This document shows, piece by piece, positions 13,333-19,854 of a DNA stretch of 20,331 nt; position 1 is the first letter of the stretch, and each line of letters begins with the position of its first letter. The stretch is taken from contig CAJUTV010000022.1 of the NCBI GenBank assembly GCA_910589305.1, forward strand, positions 1-20,331. The letters are read 5' to 3'. The notes under the pieces were generated by a model. That model searched no databases and was not told the origin of the DNA. It was given only the letters and a program-made list of their open reading frames with translations. The DNA comes from an uncultured Lachnospira sp. (lineage in GTDB: Bacteria; Bacillota; Clostridia; Lachnospirales; Lachnospiraceae). The position numbers were made by a program, and so were the translations under genes.

Positions 13333-13501
13333 CAAGTTCTTTTTTAAGTTCTTTATGATAAGTTGTAAGAAGTATGTTTATATAATTTATTAACATTGCA
13401 TCTTGACCTTCAAATCCATTTGCATGATTATCAAATTTTCCACTAGCAACTTCTTTAAGGGACTTATCAAGAGAATCTGTAATTATTTTGTTAATATCCA
13501 T
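13310..13501 (-). CDS. Small protein, unknown, minus strand
   Basis: A 63-residue charged helical protein, MDINKIITDSLDKSLKEVAS then a Gly-rich turn and YINILLTTYHKELKKELAKH. ATG 13501 is preferred over a longer frame because AAAGGAAA lies before it. It has its own promoter at 13551-13579 and is convergent with, and overlaps, the early gene 13072-13332. A minus-strand gene within the early operon is a candidate lysogen-expressed gene; I do not recognise a family. Confidence 0.6.
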   Translation of the reverse strand: MDINKIITDSLDKSLKEVASGKFDNHANGFEGQDAMLINYINILLTTYHKELKKELAKHDIEI

Positions 13502-13550
13502 AATAAAATTTTCCTTTCTATGTACTCGGTGCGGCAACACCTGTAAATGT

Positions 13551-13579
13551 ATTATAGGAGAAAAGACAAATCTAGGCAA
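13551..13579 (-). promoter_or_regulatory. Promoter of the 63-residue minus-strand gene
   Basis: On the minus strand, TTGCCT (13579-13574), 17 bp, TATAAT (13556-13551). GGTG/CACC (within 13528-13541) forms a small hairpin in the leader. Confidence 0.65.
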
Positions 13580-13636
13580 TACAAGAAAGTTTGAAAAAAG
13601 TGAAAAAGAATGTGGTTATTAAGAAAGGAAGTGATA

Positions 13637-13951
13637 ATGATGAAATCTCCAAAAGGGACATCTTTTCCATCAGTACATATCGAAAACAAAGGAGTTGTTT
13701 CAAGGGTATATGTTGATGGAAAGGAAATAAATGGTATCAAAAGCATTGAGTTCTTACACAACAAGAGCATAAATAGTCGTCCAGTTCTAAAAATTGAACT
13801 CTTAGCTGAACGCATAAGTATAGATACAGCTCAAGTTTTTGAATTACCAGAAATCTATCATCCGTTTTATGTGTCAACGGATAAACTGGTTCAAGTAGGT
13901 GTTATAACAAACGACCAAGTAAATGAATTGCTAGAAAGAGGATTATTATAA
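13637..13951 (+). CDS. Early phage protein, unknown
   Basis: A protein of about 104 residues. ATG codons at 13637 and 13640 follow AAAGGAAGTG; the upstream extension to 13610 is not favoured. The N-terminal half is strand-rich (VSRVYVDGKEINGIKSIEFL, RPVLKIELLAERISID), and the C-terminus is helical (VGVITNDQVNELLERGLL). I do not recognise a named family, though the strand pattern is like small phage DNA-associated proteins. It is followed by a nested inverted repeat. Confidence 0.65.
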   Translation: MMKSPKGTSFPSVHIENKGVVSRVYVDGKEINGIKSIEFLHNKSINSRPVLKIELLAERISIDTAQVFELPEIYHPFYVSTDKLVQVGVITNDQVNELLERGLL

Positions 13952-13961
13952 AGTTATAAAA

Positions 13962-14049
13962 TAACAAGTTACAATAATTGTTTTAATTATCGTTTTCAAG
14001 CAATCTTCTTGCTTTCATTGGAGCTTACATAAAACATTGTAACTTGTTA
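13962..14049 (+). repeat. Nested inverted repeat between early genes
   Basis: TAACAAGTTACAAT (13962-13975) is an exact inverse of ATTGTAACTTGTTA (14036-14049). Between them AAGCAA (13998-14003) pairs with TTGCTT (14009-14014). The 88-nt block ends just before the ribosome site of the HTH gene at 14078. It may be a leader RNA structure or a protein-binding site. Confidence 0.7.
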
Positions 14050-14077
14050 AAGTGAAAAATTTGAAAGGAGCAAAAAA

Positions 14078-14290
14078 ATGAAGAAAAAATTATCAACATG
14101 GGGGCAGCAGTGTAAAATTCAAATGCTTATATTGGGCAAAACTTTAGAAGATTTAAGCACAGCAACACAGCTTTCACGTTGTTATATATCAGCTATTATT
14201 AATGGTCGAATGATAGCGCCAGAAGAAACTATCCAAAAAATTAGCAATGAGCTTGATGTTGATATGAACCTATACAAACAAATTCTTTAA
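14078..14290 (+). CDS. Small XRE-type helix-turn-helix protein
   Basis: A 70-residue DNA-binding protein: IQMLILGKTLEDLSTATQLS, RCYISAIINGRMIAPEETIQ, then ISNELDVD. The ISAIINGR block is the recognition helix with its turn. AAAGGAG lies before the ATG, right after the nested inverted repeat 13962-14049, which may be its control site. It is the fourth small HTH protein encoded in the window outside the fusion proteins, and its target is not known. Confidence 0.8.
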   Translation: MKKKLSTWGQQCKIQMLILGKTLEDLSTATQLSRCYISAIINGRMIAPEETIQKISNELDVDMNLYKQIL

Positions 14291-14323
14291 TTTTATTTTT
14301 ATTTTATTGAGGTAAAAAAGAAA

Positions 14324-14515
14324 ATGGCATATTACAGCATTTGTCCTAAATGTCAAGCGCACTTAGACCCTAATGAATCATGTGATTGTGAAAGTGAAGA
14401 TACTAGCAAACTGGTTATTTTTTCTAAGTTTATAGGTATAAATGCAAAGACAGGACAGTTGTTTTTTCAATATGATAATAGAACAGAAGTTAGTAAAAAG
14501 GTGGAGAGGAGGTAA
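14324..14515 (+). CDS. Small zinc-ribbon phage protein
   Basis: A 63-residue protein. CPKCQAHLDPNESCDCE has four cysteines (C-x2-C, then C-x-C) that likely hold one zinc; the remainder is a short strand-rich tail. Similar small N-terminal zinc ribbons are widespread in Firmicute phage early regions without known function. GAGGT lies upstream, with longer than usual spacing. The stop is 8 bp before the BRO-N gene, so the two are probably co-transcribed. Confidence 0.7.
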   Translation: MAYYSICPKCQAHLDPNESCDCESEDTSKLVIFSKFIGINAKTGQLFFQYDNRTEVSKKVERR

Positions 14516-14523
14516 AAGTAACA

Positions 14524-15288
14524 ATGAATAATTTGATAACTTTTGAAGGGCATGAGGTTGAAGTGGTTGAATTTGAAGGGCAGATTCTATTCAATCCATA
14601 TCATGTTGGAAATTGCCTTGATATTAGTGAAAATGGCATAAAATCTGCTGTTTCAAAAATGAATGATAAGCAAGTTGTAAAACTAACAAATTCTAAAGTT
14701 GCTAATTACAACTTTAGAAAACTACATAATACAGGAGAAAATTTCCTTACAGAAAGCGGAGTTTATAAACTGGTATTCAAAAGCCACAAGCCAAATGCAG
14801 AGGAGTTTACAGACTGGATAGCAGATGAAGTATTGCCACAGATTAGAGAAACAGGTATATATTCATCTACTAAAAGTACAATAGAGCAAGGCATAAATAT
14901 TGTTAAGTTTATTGCTGATGACTTAAACGTGAATACTGCAAGCAGATTGTTGATGTATGAGAATTATTGTAAAGATGTAGGCGTGCCAACAGGCTTTTTG
15001 CCAAAGTATGAACATAATAATAGCAGGCAGATGAAAGCACTTTCTACTCTGTTAAAAGAAAATAATTGTAATGTATCAGCAGTTAAAATTAATCAAAAGT
15101 TAATTGAGTGTGGCTATGTTGAAGAAAGGGAAAGAGCATCAAGCAAAGGTAGTATGAAGAAGTTTAAGGCATTAACAGAAAGTGGATTGCAATATGGAGA
15201 AAATGCAGTTAATCCCCATAATCAGAAAGAAGTGCAGCCATTGTATTATTCAGATGTATTCATGAAACTTTATAATCAGATAATTTAA
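14524..15288 (+). CDS. BRO-N domain phage antirepressor
   Basis: A 254-residue protein. The BRO-N domain covers about 5-115: VVEFEGQILFNPYHVGNCLD, then NFLTESGVYKLVFKSHKPNA and the hallmark EFTDWIADEVLPQIRETGIY. The C-terminal half (about 125-254) is a KilA-C-like DNA-binding part with KALSTLLKENNCNVSAVKIN and KKFKALTESGLQYGENAVNP. Antirepressors of this type inactivate phage repressors and trigger induction. AGGAGG before the ATG is strong. The intact gene contrasts with the decayed antirepressor at 7170, so it is the likely working antagonist of the CI-like repressor, which lacks a cleavage domain (inference). Confidence 0.9.
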   Translation: MNNLITFEGHEVEVVEFEGQILFNPYHVGNCLDISENGIKSAVSKMNDKQVVKLTNSKVANYNFRKLHNTGENFLTESGVYKLVFKSHKPNAEEFTDWIADEVLPQIRETGIYSSTKSTIEQGINIVKFIADDLNVNTASRLLMYENYCKDVGVPTGFLPKYEHNNSRQMKALSTLLKENNCNVSAVKINQKLIECGYVEERERASSKGSMKKFKALTESGLQYGENAVNPHNQKEVQPLYYSDVFMKLYNQII

Positions 15289-15290
15289 AG

Positions 15291-15371
15291 ATGAAAGAAG
15301 GCAATGTGCAAAAGTATTTAAAAGAAGCCCACCAGAGGGCGGGCATGACATTTATTGAGCTTGTATTTTAG
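15291..15371 (+). pseudogene. Fragment of an HTH gene start, reused at the hicB end
   Basis: 15307-15349 matches 16129-16171, the start of the XRE gene at 16128, at 39 of 43 positions. A frame from ATG 15291 still reads MKEGNVQKYLKEAHQRAGMT before a stop at 15371, resembling MRKNLKEARKRAGMT. It is a short duplicated piece, not a working gene; its GC-rich part now serves as the terminator of the second hicAB. Confidence 0.6.
15320..15344 (-). terminator. Terminator of second hicAB
   Basis: On the minus strand GCCCGCC (15344-15338) pairs with GGTGGGC (15333-15327) around CTCT, followed by TTCTTTT. It begins 8 bp after the hicB stop. Confidence 0.75.
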
Positions 15372-15750
15372 CAATAAGGGCTTCTTGAAGTACTTGGGAG
15401 AAGTTTAAGTCCATATTTATAGCAGCTTCGTTGAGCCATTCGGGGATACTTAAAGTTTTCTTTACAGCACGAGAATTTGTACGTTTTTTATAGGCAAGCA
15501 TATCAAATTCAATAACTACAAGAAAAGAGTCAGGTTCAGGTGAGATTGTTGTCGGGTCAGAACTGCTTGGTATGGATTGTTGTTCTTTTTCACGGCAAGT
15601 TAATGCTAAACCAAGTGCTTCTACAGCCATTTCATAGGCTTGTGCCATATCATCGCCTTGTGTAAGACATTCTGGAATATCAGGGAAAGAAACCCAGAAA
15701 CCTCCTTCTTCTGCTTTGTGGAATAATGCAGGATAAAATAATTTGTTCAT
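15352..15750 (-). CDS. hicB: HicB family antitoxin (second HicAB pair)
   Basis: A 132-residue antitoxin and operon repressor. Residues 1-55 are the HicB fold: FYPALFHKAEEGGFWVSFPD, then IPECLTQGDDMAQAYEMAVE. A Ser/Pro-rich linker follows (about 60-75), then a C-terminal DNA-binding part, RAVKKTLSIPEWLNEAA and LNFSQVLQEALIAKIQ. GGAGG lies before the ATG. It is downstream of hicA by 30 bp in one operon. Two palindromes in the operon promoter are its likely binding sites. Length and domain order match the first HicB (5021). Confidence 0.93.
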   Translation of the reverse strand: MNKLFYPALFHKAEEGGFWVSFPDIPECLTQGDDMAQAYEMAVEALGLALTCREKEQQSIPSSSDPTTISPEPDSFLVVIEFDMLAYKKRTNSRAVKKTLSIPEWLNEAAINMDLNFSQVLQEALIAKIQAQ

Positions 15751-15771
15751 ACTAACGCCTCCAGTTTTTAG

Positions 15772-15793
15772 GGGGCAGGACTATTTAAGCCCC
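15772..15793 (-). other. Hairpin enclosing the second hicA stop codon
   Basis: GGGGC (15772-15776) pairs with GCCCC (15789-15793), with the hicA TAG in the loop. It resembles the structure at the first hicA stop (4957-4976) and lacks a T-run. Confidence 0.45.
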
Positions 15794-15969
15794 GCCTGTT
15801 TTAATATAGCTTGCTCAAGACCTTTTTTAAGTTCTTTGCTGTGATAAGGAACTTCGGTTTGATGTTTAGTGGTATCATTTCTCATTTTCACATGGGAACC
15901 ATTTTGTCCAACCACTTCAAAACCATTTTTTTTGAGATGTCTTATCATCTCCTTTGGTGTCATTGGCAT
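15781..15969 (-). CDS. hicA: HicA family toxin (second HicAB pair)
   Basis: A 62-residue mRNA interferase of normal HicA length: MTPKEMIRHLKKNGFEVVGQ, then NGSHVKMRN with the catalytic His, and EVPYHSKELKKGLEQAILKQ ending AGLK. AAAGGAG lies before the ATG at 15969; a second ATG two codons on is also possible. It is transcribed from a perfect TTGACA-17-TATAAT promoter carrying two palindromes. Unlike the first HicA (4750), it has an ordinary N-terminus and start signals. Confidence 0.93.
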   Translation of the reverse strand: MPMTPKEMIRHLKKNGFEVVGQNGSHVKMRNDTTKHQTEVPYHSKELKKGLEQAILKQAGLK

Positions 15970-16000
15970 TTTTTGTATCTCCTTTCCTTATCATGGTTAT

Positions 16001-16053
16001 ATTATAATACGTAACATTACGTATGTCAATAGAAAAATACGTAATATTACATA
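16001..16053 (-). promoter_or_regulatory. hicAB promoter with two palindromic operators
   Basis: On the minus strand, TTGACA (16029-16024), 17 bp, TATAAT (16006-16001). The spacer is filled by TACGTAACATTACGTA (16008-16023), a 7+2+7 palindrome. A second, TACGTAATATTACATA (16038-16053), is 30 bp away centre to centre. These are candidate HicB operators. Confidence 0.88.
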
Positions 16054-16127
16054 AAAATATTTTTATAATCTTATAAAAAATGAAGTGAACTATATTTGTA
16101 AGAAAAGAAGAGTATAAAGGAGTTGTT

Positions 16128-16319
16128 ATGCGAAAGAATTTAAAAGAAGCCCGCAAGAGGGCGGGCATGACGCAACAAGAAATGGCAGATAGACTTGAAA
16201 TAACACTTGTGTATTATCAGAAAATAGAAGCTGGGGATAGAATTGGTAATTTTGAAATATGGGATACACTTGAAGATTTGCTTAATGTTCATCAACGTAA
16301 ATTACGTGAGAACTTATAA
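16128..16319 (+). CDS. Small XRE-type helix-turn-helix protein
   Basis: A 63-residue Cro/C1-type protein: LKEARKRAGMTQQEMADRLE, then ITLVYYQKIEAGDRIGNFEI and WDTLEDLLNVHQ. AAAGGAG lies before the ATG. It is divergent from the second hicAB. Its 3' end overlaps the convergent HTH gene 16282-16515 by 38 bp, so each transcript is antisense to the other's end. Its first 43 bp are duplicated at 15307-15349. The protein is close to being only a helix-turn-helix and is probably a local regulator. Confidence 0.83.
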   Translation: MRKNLKEARKRAGMTQQEMADRLEITLVYYQKIEAGDRIGNFEIWDTLEDLLNVHQRKLRENL

Positions 16320-16515
16320 ATTCATCTCGACATAATAAATAATCAATAGATATATCAAAAATATCTGCTATGGTTACAAGACATTCTAAAGAGGGTGAAC
16401 GTTCTGCTTGTTCGTATTTTTGGTAAGCATTTAAAGAAATTCCAAGTTTATCAGCCATATTTTGTTGAGTAAAACCGCATTTCTTGCGGGTTTCACGAAG
16501 TCGCTCATTAAACAT
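16282..16515 (-). CDS. XRE repressor of the third control module
   Basis: A 77-residue repressor: NERLRETRKKCGFTQQNMAD, then LGISLNAYQKYEQAERSPSL and LVTIADIFDISIDYLLCR, a complete Cro/C1 helix-turn-helix. AGGAG lies before the ATG. It is divergent from the plus-strand genes starting at 16627, with two TAC-N5-GTA palindromes between them, and so probably represses those early genes as well as itself. It is related to, but distinct from, the main repressor at 12336. Confidence 0.87.
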   Translation of the reverse strand: MFNERLRETRKKCGFTQQNMADKLGISLNAYQKYEQAERSPSLECLVTIADIFDISIDYLLCRDEFISSHVIYVDEH

Positions 16516-16536
16516 AATAATCTCCTAAAATAATTC

Positions 16537-16600
16537 TTGACTTTACATACAAATTGTACTATATTATAGACAAGAATTATATATACAATATGTATATATA
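16537..16600 (+). promoter_or_regulatory. Early promoter with two TAC-N5-GTA operators
   Basis: TTGACT (16537-16542), 17 bp, TATATT (16560-16565). One site, TACAAATTGTA (16548-16558), is in the spacer. The other, TATATATAC-N5-GTATATATA (16578-16600), covers the start region. Confidence 0.72.
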
Positions 16601-16626
16601 CTTATTGAATGTAATAGGGGGTGTCT

Positions 16627-16857
16627 ATGAAAATTATAGAAATGCAAGATAGACTTGAAGAATTACAGAATGAATTATTGATAATTTTAGAAACTGCAAC
16701 TTTAATAGAAACTTCTTTGAGTGCGGGAAGTTTGACTTCTTCACAGGTTGGTTGGGCATTGATTGGAGTTATCAGAAGTATTGACAAGTCGGTCAAAGAT
16801 GTAGAAAGCCTTGTAGAAGAAATGCTTGAAAAAAGAAAGGTAATTGAAAATTTGTAA
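16627..16857 (+). CDS. Small helical early protein, unknown
   Basis: A 76-residue helical protein beginning MKIIEMQDRLEELQNELLII and ending VESLVEEMLEKRKVIENL, with a short middle part GWALIGVIRSIDKS. ATG 16627 is preferred to GTG 16621 because AGGGGGTG then has proper spacing. It is the first gene of the third early transcript, 15 bp before the Rha gene. Similar helical proteins are common in Firmicute phage early regions; I know no function. Confidence 0.7.
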   Translation: MKIIEMQDRLEELQNELLIILETATLIETSLSAGSLTSSQVGWALIGVIRSIDKSVKDVESLVEEMLEKRKVIENL

Positions 16858-16872
16858 AGGTGGTGATTTTAT

Positions 16873-17607
16873 TTGAATGAATTGGTTGAAATTGTTTCAG
16901 AGAGAAACGGAGTGCCGATTACAACAAGTCTTATTGTGGCTGAAAAGTTTGGGAAAAGACATCAGGAAGTCTTATATGCCATTGAGGGAAGGGAATGTTC
17001 GTGCAAAGGAAGCGGTTGTAAAAAATGTAATGGTAGGGGTTATCAGCAGTTAGGCTTATTACAAGAGGATTTAGAGATAAACGCAAAATCGCACTTATCT
17101 AAAATGTTCAAAAAATCTTCATATAAAGATAATGGTGGAAGAAAACGCCCACTTTATTACATGGACAAAGATGGCTTTACTCTTTTGGCAATGGGCTTTA
17201 CAGGAGAAAAAGCATTGCGCTGGAAAATTGACTACATTAAAGCGTTTGATGCAATGGAAGAATACATTAGGTCAATTCAAACCGCAAAATTAGATTATCC
17301 AGCATTTACAAGAGCGATAGAGCAAGCACACGAAAAACCTAAGTTTTATCATTTCAGCAATGAAATTAACATGATTAATCGTATTGTGCTTGGAACAGAC
17401 GCAAAACACTTTAAGGAAGAAAACGGAATTGATAAGAAAGAAAATTCGATCAGACCGTATTTAACAGCAGAACAAATAAAGACAATAGAGGAATTGCAAA
17501 GGATAGATATAGGACTTTTGATTGCAAATATTGAATTTGAGCAGAGAAAGCAAATTATAAAGACACATTACACAAAGAGTATATGCGGATTAGAAGTTAA
17601 AACATAA
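16873..17607 (+). CDS. Rha family regulator with a zinc-knuckle-like insertion
   Basis: A 244-residue Rha protein. The domain has RNGVPITTSLIVAEKFGKRH, EVLYAIEGR, KKSSYKDNGGRKRPLYYMDK, and the hallmark DGFTLLAMGFTGEKALRWK with IKAFDAMEEY. Between the first and second blocks, residues 42-55 read CSCKGSGCKKCNGRG, a four-cysteine stretch like half of a DnaJ-type zinc finger. The first Rha (19-756) has a different, cysteine-free insertion there. The C-terminal part (about 155-235) resembles that of the first Rha (FSNEINMINRIVLGTDAKHF, RPYLTAEQIKTIEELQRIDI). Start is TTG 16873 after AAAGGTGGTG; the nearby ATG at 16877 is out of frame. Confidence 0.88.
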   Translation: MNELVEIVSERNGVPITTSLIVAEKFGKRHQEVLYAIEGRECSCKGSGCKKCNGRGYQQLGLLQEDLEINAKSHLSKMFKKSSYKDNGGRKRPLYYMDKDGFTLLAMGFTGEKALRWKIDYIKAFDAMEEYIRSIQTAKLDYPAFTRAIEQAHEKPKFYHFSNEINMINRIVLGTDAKHFKEENGIDKKENSIRPYLTAEQIKTIEELQRIDIGLLIANIEFEQRKQIIKTHYTKSICGLEVKT

Positions 17608-17623
17608 TTAAAGGAGAATAACA

Positions 17624-18013
17624 ATGAATGTAAATGCAATAACAATAAATGATTGTTTAGAAATGATTGATATGAAAGGTCAATGCACCAGTATTCATAA
17701 TGGCAAGGTTATAGGATTTATTGATGAAAAAATGAAAATGGAAGTAGAGGAAGTGTTAGGAAGGAAGATTACAGACGAGCAGTTTATAGAGGCTTTTAAG
17801 TATGCTAAAGACAAACAGGATTACATATATAAACAGGAACATAGAGCAGCAGTTATGCAGCGCTGGTATCTTGTAAAGCTGATAGAAGAATATGTGCGAA
17901 GCCTTGAGTTTTCAAAATTAACAATGGATTTATGTAAGAAACGTGATGATATGGAAAAAGAGTACCCCGCATATAACAATGCAAAGGCACTCAGTACAGC
18001 AACCATATTGTAG
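17624..18013 (+). CDS. Early phage protein, unknown
   Basis: A 129-residue soluble, mainly helical protein. Visible parts are ITINDCLEMIDMKGQC, a strand with VIGFIDEK, then EVLGRKITDEQFIEAFKYAK and a Gln/Arg-rich helix (YKQEHRAAVMQRWYLVKLIE). AAAGGAG lies before the ATG, 16 bp after the Rha stop. I do not recognise a family. Its place between Rha and DUF1351/ERF puts it in the early replication and recombination operon. Confidence 0.7.
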   Translation: MNVNAITINDCLEMIDMKGQCTSIHNGKVIGFIDEKMKMEVEEVLGRKITDEQFIEAFKYAKDKQDYIYKQEHRAAVMQRWYLVKLIEEYVRSLEFSKLTMDLCKKRDDMEKEYPAYNNAKALSTATIL

Positions 18014-18069
18014 CATTTCTTAATGAATAAATCAAGTAGAAATTTAAAAATATGGAGGTAAAGTGATAA

Positions 18070-18303
18070 ATGTGTGAGATATGTAGGAGTACTCCTTGCC
18101 GTCCTCAATGTCCAAATGCACCAGAGCCAACACCAGTACTTAGGTGTTGTAAGTGTAAAGAAGGAATATTTGAGGGGGAATCCTATCTTGATTCGTCAAG
18201 TGGACAACTATGTGAAACGTGTTTAGATGATATGACAGTATATGAATTTTTAGAGTTTACAGGAGAACAGTTATCAAGAGCAGAAAGGAGTCTATATGGG
18301 TAA
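18070..18303 (+). CDS. Zinc-ribbon protein of the early operon
   Basis: A 77-residue protein with cysteine pairs CEIC (2-5), CRPQC (10-14), CCKC (26-29) and CETC (about 48-51), enough for two zinc sites, and a helical end YEFLEFTGEQLSRAERSLYG. GGAGGTAAAG lies before the ATG. It is a common passenger next to DUF1351 genes in Firmicute phages, with no known role. Its end overlaps the DUF1351 start by 8 bp, so the two are translationally coupled. Confidence 0.78.
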   Translation: MCEICRSTPCRPQCPNAPEPTPVLRCCKCKEGIFEGESYLDSSSGQLCETCLDDMTVYEFLEFTGEQLSRAERSLYG

Positions 18304-19162
18304 TTTAGTACCAGTAGAAGTAAAAAAGAACATTGGAACAATAGAAGATAACCTTGATGTAGTAGAGGCTTCCATTCGACAGAAGTTAGCAGAATATGCA
18401 CAGGTTGTCATTACACAAGATTGTATTCAGGATGGAAAAGAGCTTCTTGCAGATATTCGGAAAGAGAAGAAGTCGCTTGATGATGAAAGAAAGGCGATTA
18501 AAAAAGCATGGATGAAGCCTTATGAAGCATTTGAGGCAAGAGCAAAGAAAATTATTGATTTGTATGATGAACCAGTAAAGCTTATAAATTTGCAACTAGA
18601 GACATACGAAGAAGACCGAAAAGCAGCAAAGAGAAACGATATTAAAAAGATATATGAGTTTGTAGTAAAAGAAAATGCAGAAATAGCGGATTGGCTGCCG
18701 CTTGAGAAGATATATGACACCAAATGGGAAAATGCCACATGTAAGGATAAAACGATTCGAGAAGCTATAGAAATGGCTTTCTCACAGATAAAGGTATCGA
18801 TATCAACCATTCAGTCTATGCAATCGGCTTGGGAAGAGGATGCATTGAATGTATTAAAAGATACAGGAAGTCTTCCGCTTGCCATTGAAAAGATAAATTC
18901 ATTAACAAAGCAGGCTGAAAGAATTGAGGAAGTAAAAAAAGCACAAGAAGAAGCAAGCAAAGCGGAATTGGAAGCAAAGAGAGCTGAAGATAAAGCTGTT
19001 GTAGAAGAACCACAAGAATTAATTGAACCTGAAACAGACATTCTATTTCCGTTTGCAGCTGAAAAAATAGTTGTCTTAAAGGTTACGGTTGGAGAGAATA
19101 ATTTAAATTTAGTAAAGGATTTCTTTGAATCCATTAATATTGAATATGAGGTGATAGAGTGA
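18296..19162 (+). CDS. DUF1351 family protein of the recombination module
   Basis: A 288-residue protein. The N-terminal 190 residues fit DUF1351: LDVVEASIRQKLAEYAQVVI, KELLADIRKEKKSLDDERKA, AIKKAWMKPYEAFEARAKKI. They are followed by a coiled, Glu/Ala/Lys-rich stretch (about 205-240) and a C-terminal strand-helix end (VVLKVTVGENNLNLVKDFFE) of small ferredoxin-like type. DUF1351 proteins are found next to phage annealing proteins and exonucleases, and this one overlaps the ERF gene by one base (TGATG). It probably assists single-strand annealing or DNA-end processing; the exact function is not known. The antisense frame at 18811-19248 is a shadow. Confidence 0.88.
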   Translation: MGNLVPVEVKKNIGTIEDNLDVVEASIRQKLAEYAQVVITQDCIQDGKELLADIRKEKKSLDDERKAIKKAWMKPYEAFEARAKKIIDLYDEPVKLINLQLETYEEDRKAAKRNDIKKIYEFVVKENAEIADWLPLEKIYDTKWENATCKDKTIREAIEMAFSQIKVSISTIQSMQSAWEEDALNVLKDTGSLPLAIEKINSLTKQAERIEEVKKAQEEASKAELEAKRAEDKAVVEEPQELIEPETDILFPFAAEKIVVLKVTVGENNLNLVKDFFESINIEYEVIE

Positions 19163-19842
19163 TGGGAGAAGTAAGTGGAAAAATTTTTCAGTTGATACCA
19201 GCAATTATGGGTGAAATCGACGCTGTAGGAAAAAATAAGAAAAATCAAGTGCAGGGATTTATGTATCGAGGCATTGATGATGTGATGAATGCCATCAATC
19301 CAGCATTAGTAAAATACAAGGTATTTATCGTACCTGAAGTATTGGAGCAAAGTAGAGAGGAACGAAAGACGAATAAAGGAACTCCTCTTCTTTATTCGAT
19401 TTGTAAAATGAAGTTTAAGTTTTGTGCAGAAGATGGAAGCTGTGTTGAAGCAATTACTATAGGCGAAGGAATGGATAGCGGAGATAAGGCAACAAACAAG
19501 GCAATGGCAATAGCCTTTAAATATGCTTGCTTTCAAATCTTTTGTATTCCAACAGAAGAAATGAAAGACCCTGATTCGGATAGTCATCAAATTAAACCAA
19601 AAGGAAGTGGGGAAGAGCCGAATCAAAACAAAGAGCAATCCAATCAGCAAATGATTCAGGATACAGCAAATACAGTTATTGATGAAATCAAGATGAAAGT
19701 TATCAAAGACACTATCTATAAAAAATGTCTTTCAGAACCTTCTATCTTATCACACTATCAATTAGACAGTTTTTCAGCCATGACAATTAGTCAATGGTCG
19801 AATGCAATGCAATTATTGGAGAAATACCCAGATAAGAAATAG
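19162..19842 (+). CDS. erf: ERF family single-strand annealing protein
   Basis: ERF proteins form rings that anneal complementary single strands, for recombination and circularisation of phage DNA. The domain covers about 1-135: AIMGEIDAVGKNKKNQ, QGFMYRGIDDVMNAINPALV, LYSICKMKFKFCAEDGSCVE, ITIGEGMDSGDKATNKAMAI, and FKYACFQIFCIPTEEMKDPD. GEGMDSGDKATNKAM-AIAFKYA is the recognisable core. The remaining 90 residues are a polar linker and a helical end. ATG 19162 overlaps the DUF1351 stop; a GTG three bases earlier is less likely. Confidence 0.93.
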   Translation: MGEVSGKIFQLIPAIMGEIDAVGKNKKNQVQGFMYRGIDDVMNAINPALVKYKVFIVPEVLEQSREERKTNKGTPLLYSICKMKFKFCAEDGSCVEAITIGEGMDSGDKATNKAMAIAFKYACFQIFCIPTEEMKDPDSDSHQIKPKGSGEEPNQNKEQSNQQMIQDTANTVIDEIKMKVIKDTIYKKCLSEPSILSHYQLDSFSAMTISQWSNAMQLLEKYPDKK

Positions 19843-19854
19843 TGAGGGAGAACA

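Noticed and set aside
11818..14043. AAAACATTGTAAC shared by 11818 and 14032 as a regulatory repeat
   Set aside because: 13 bases in very AT-rich DNA, without a matching arrangement around the first copy; it is mentioned only in passing for the nested inverted repeat.
18811..19248. A 145-codon minus-strand open frame, Ser/Ala/Phe-rich
   Set aside because: It is fully antisense to the DUF1351 and ERF genes, with no ribosome site and a composition mirroring the coiled-coil codons of DUF1351.
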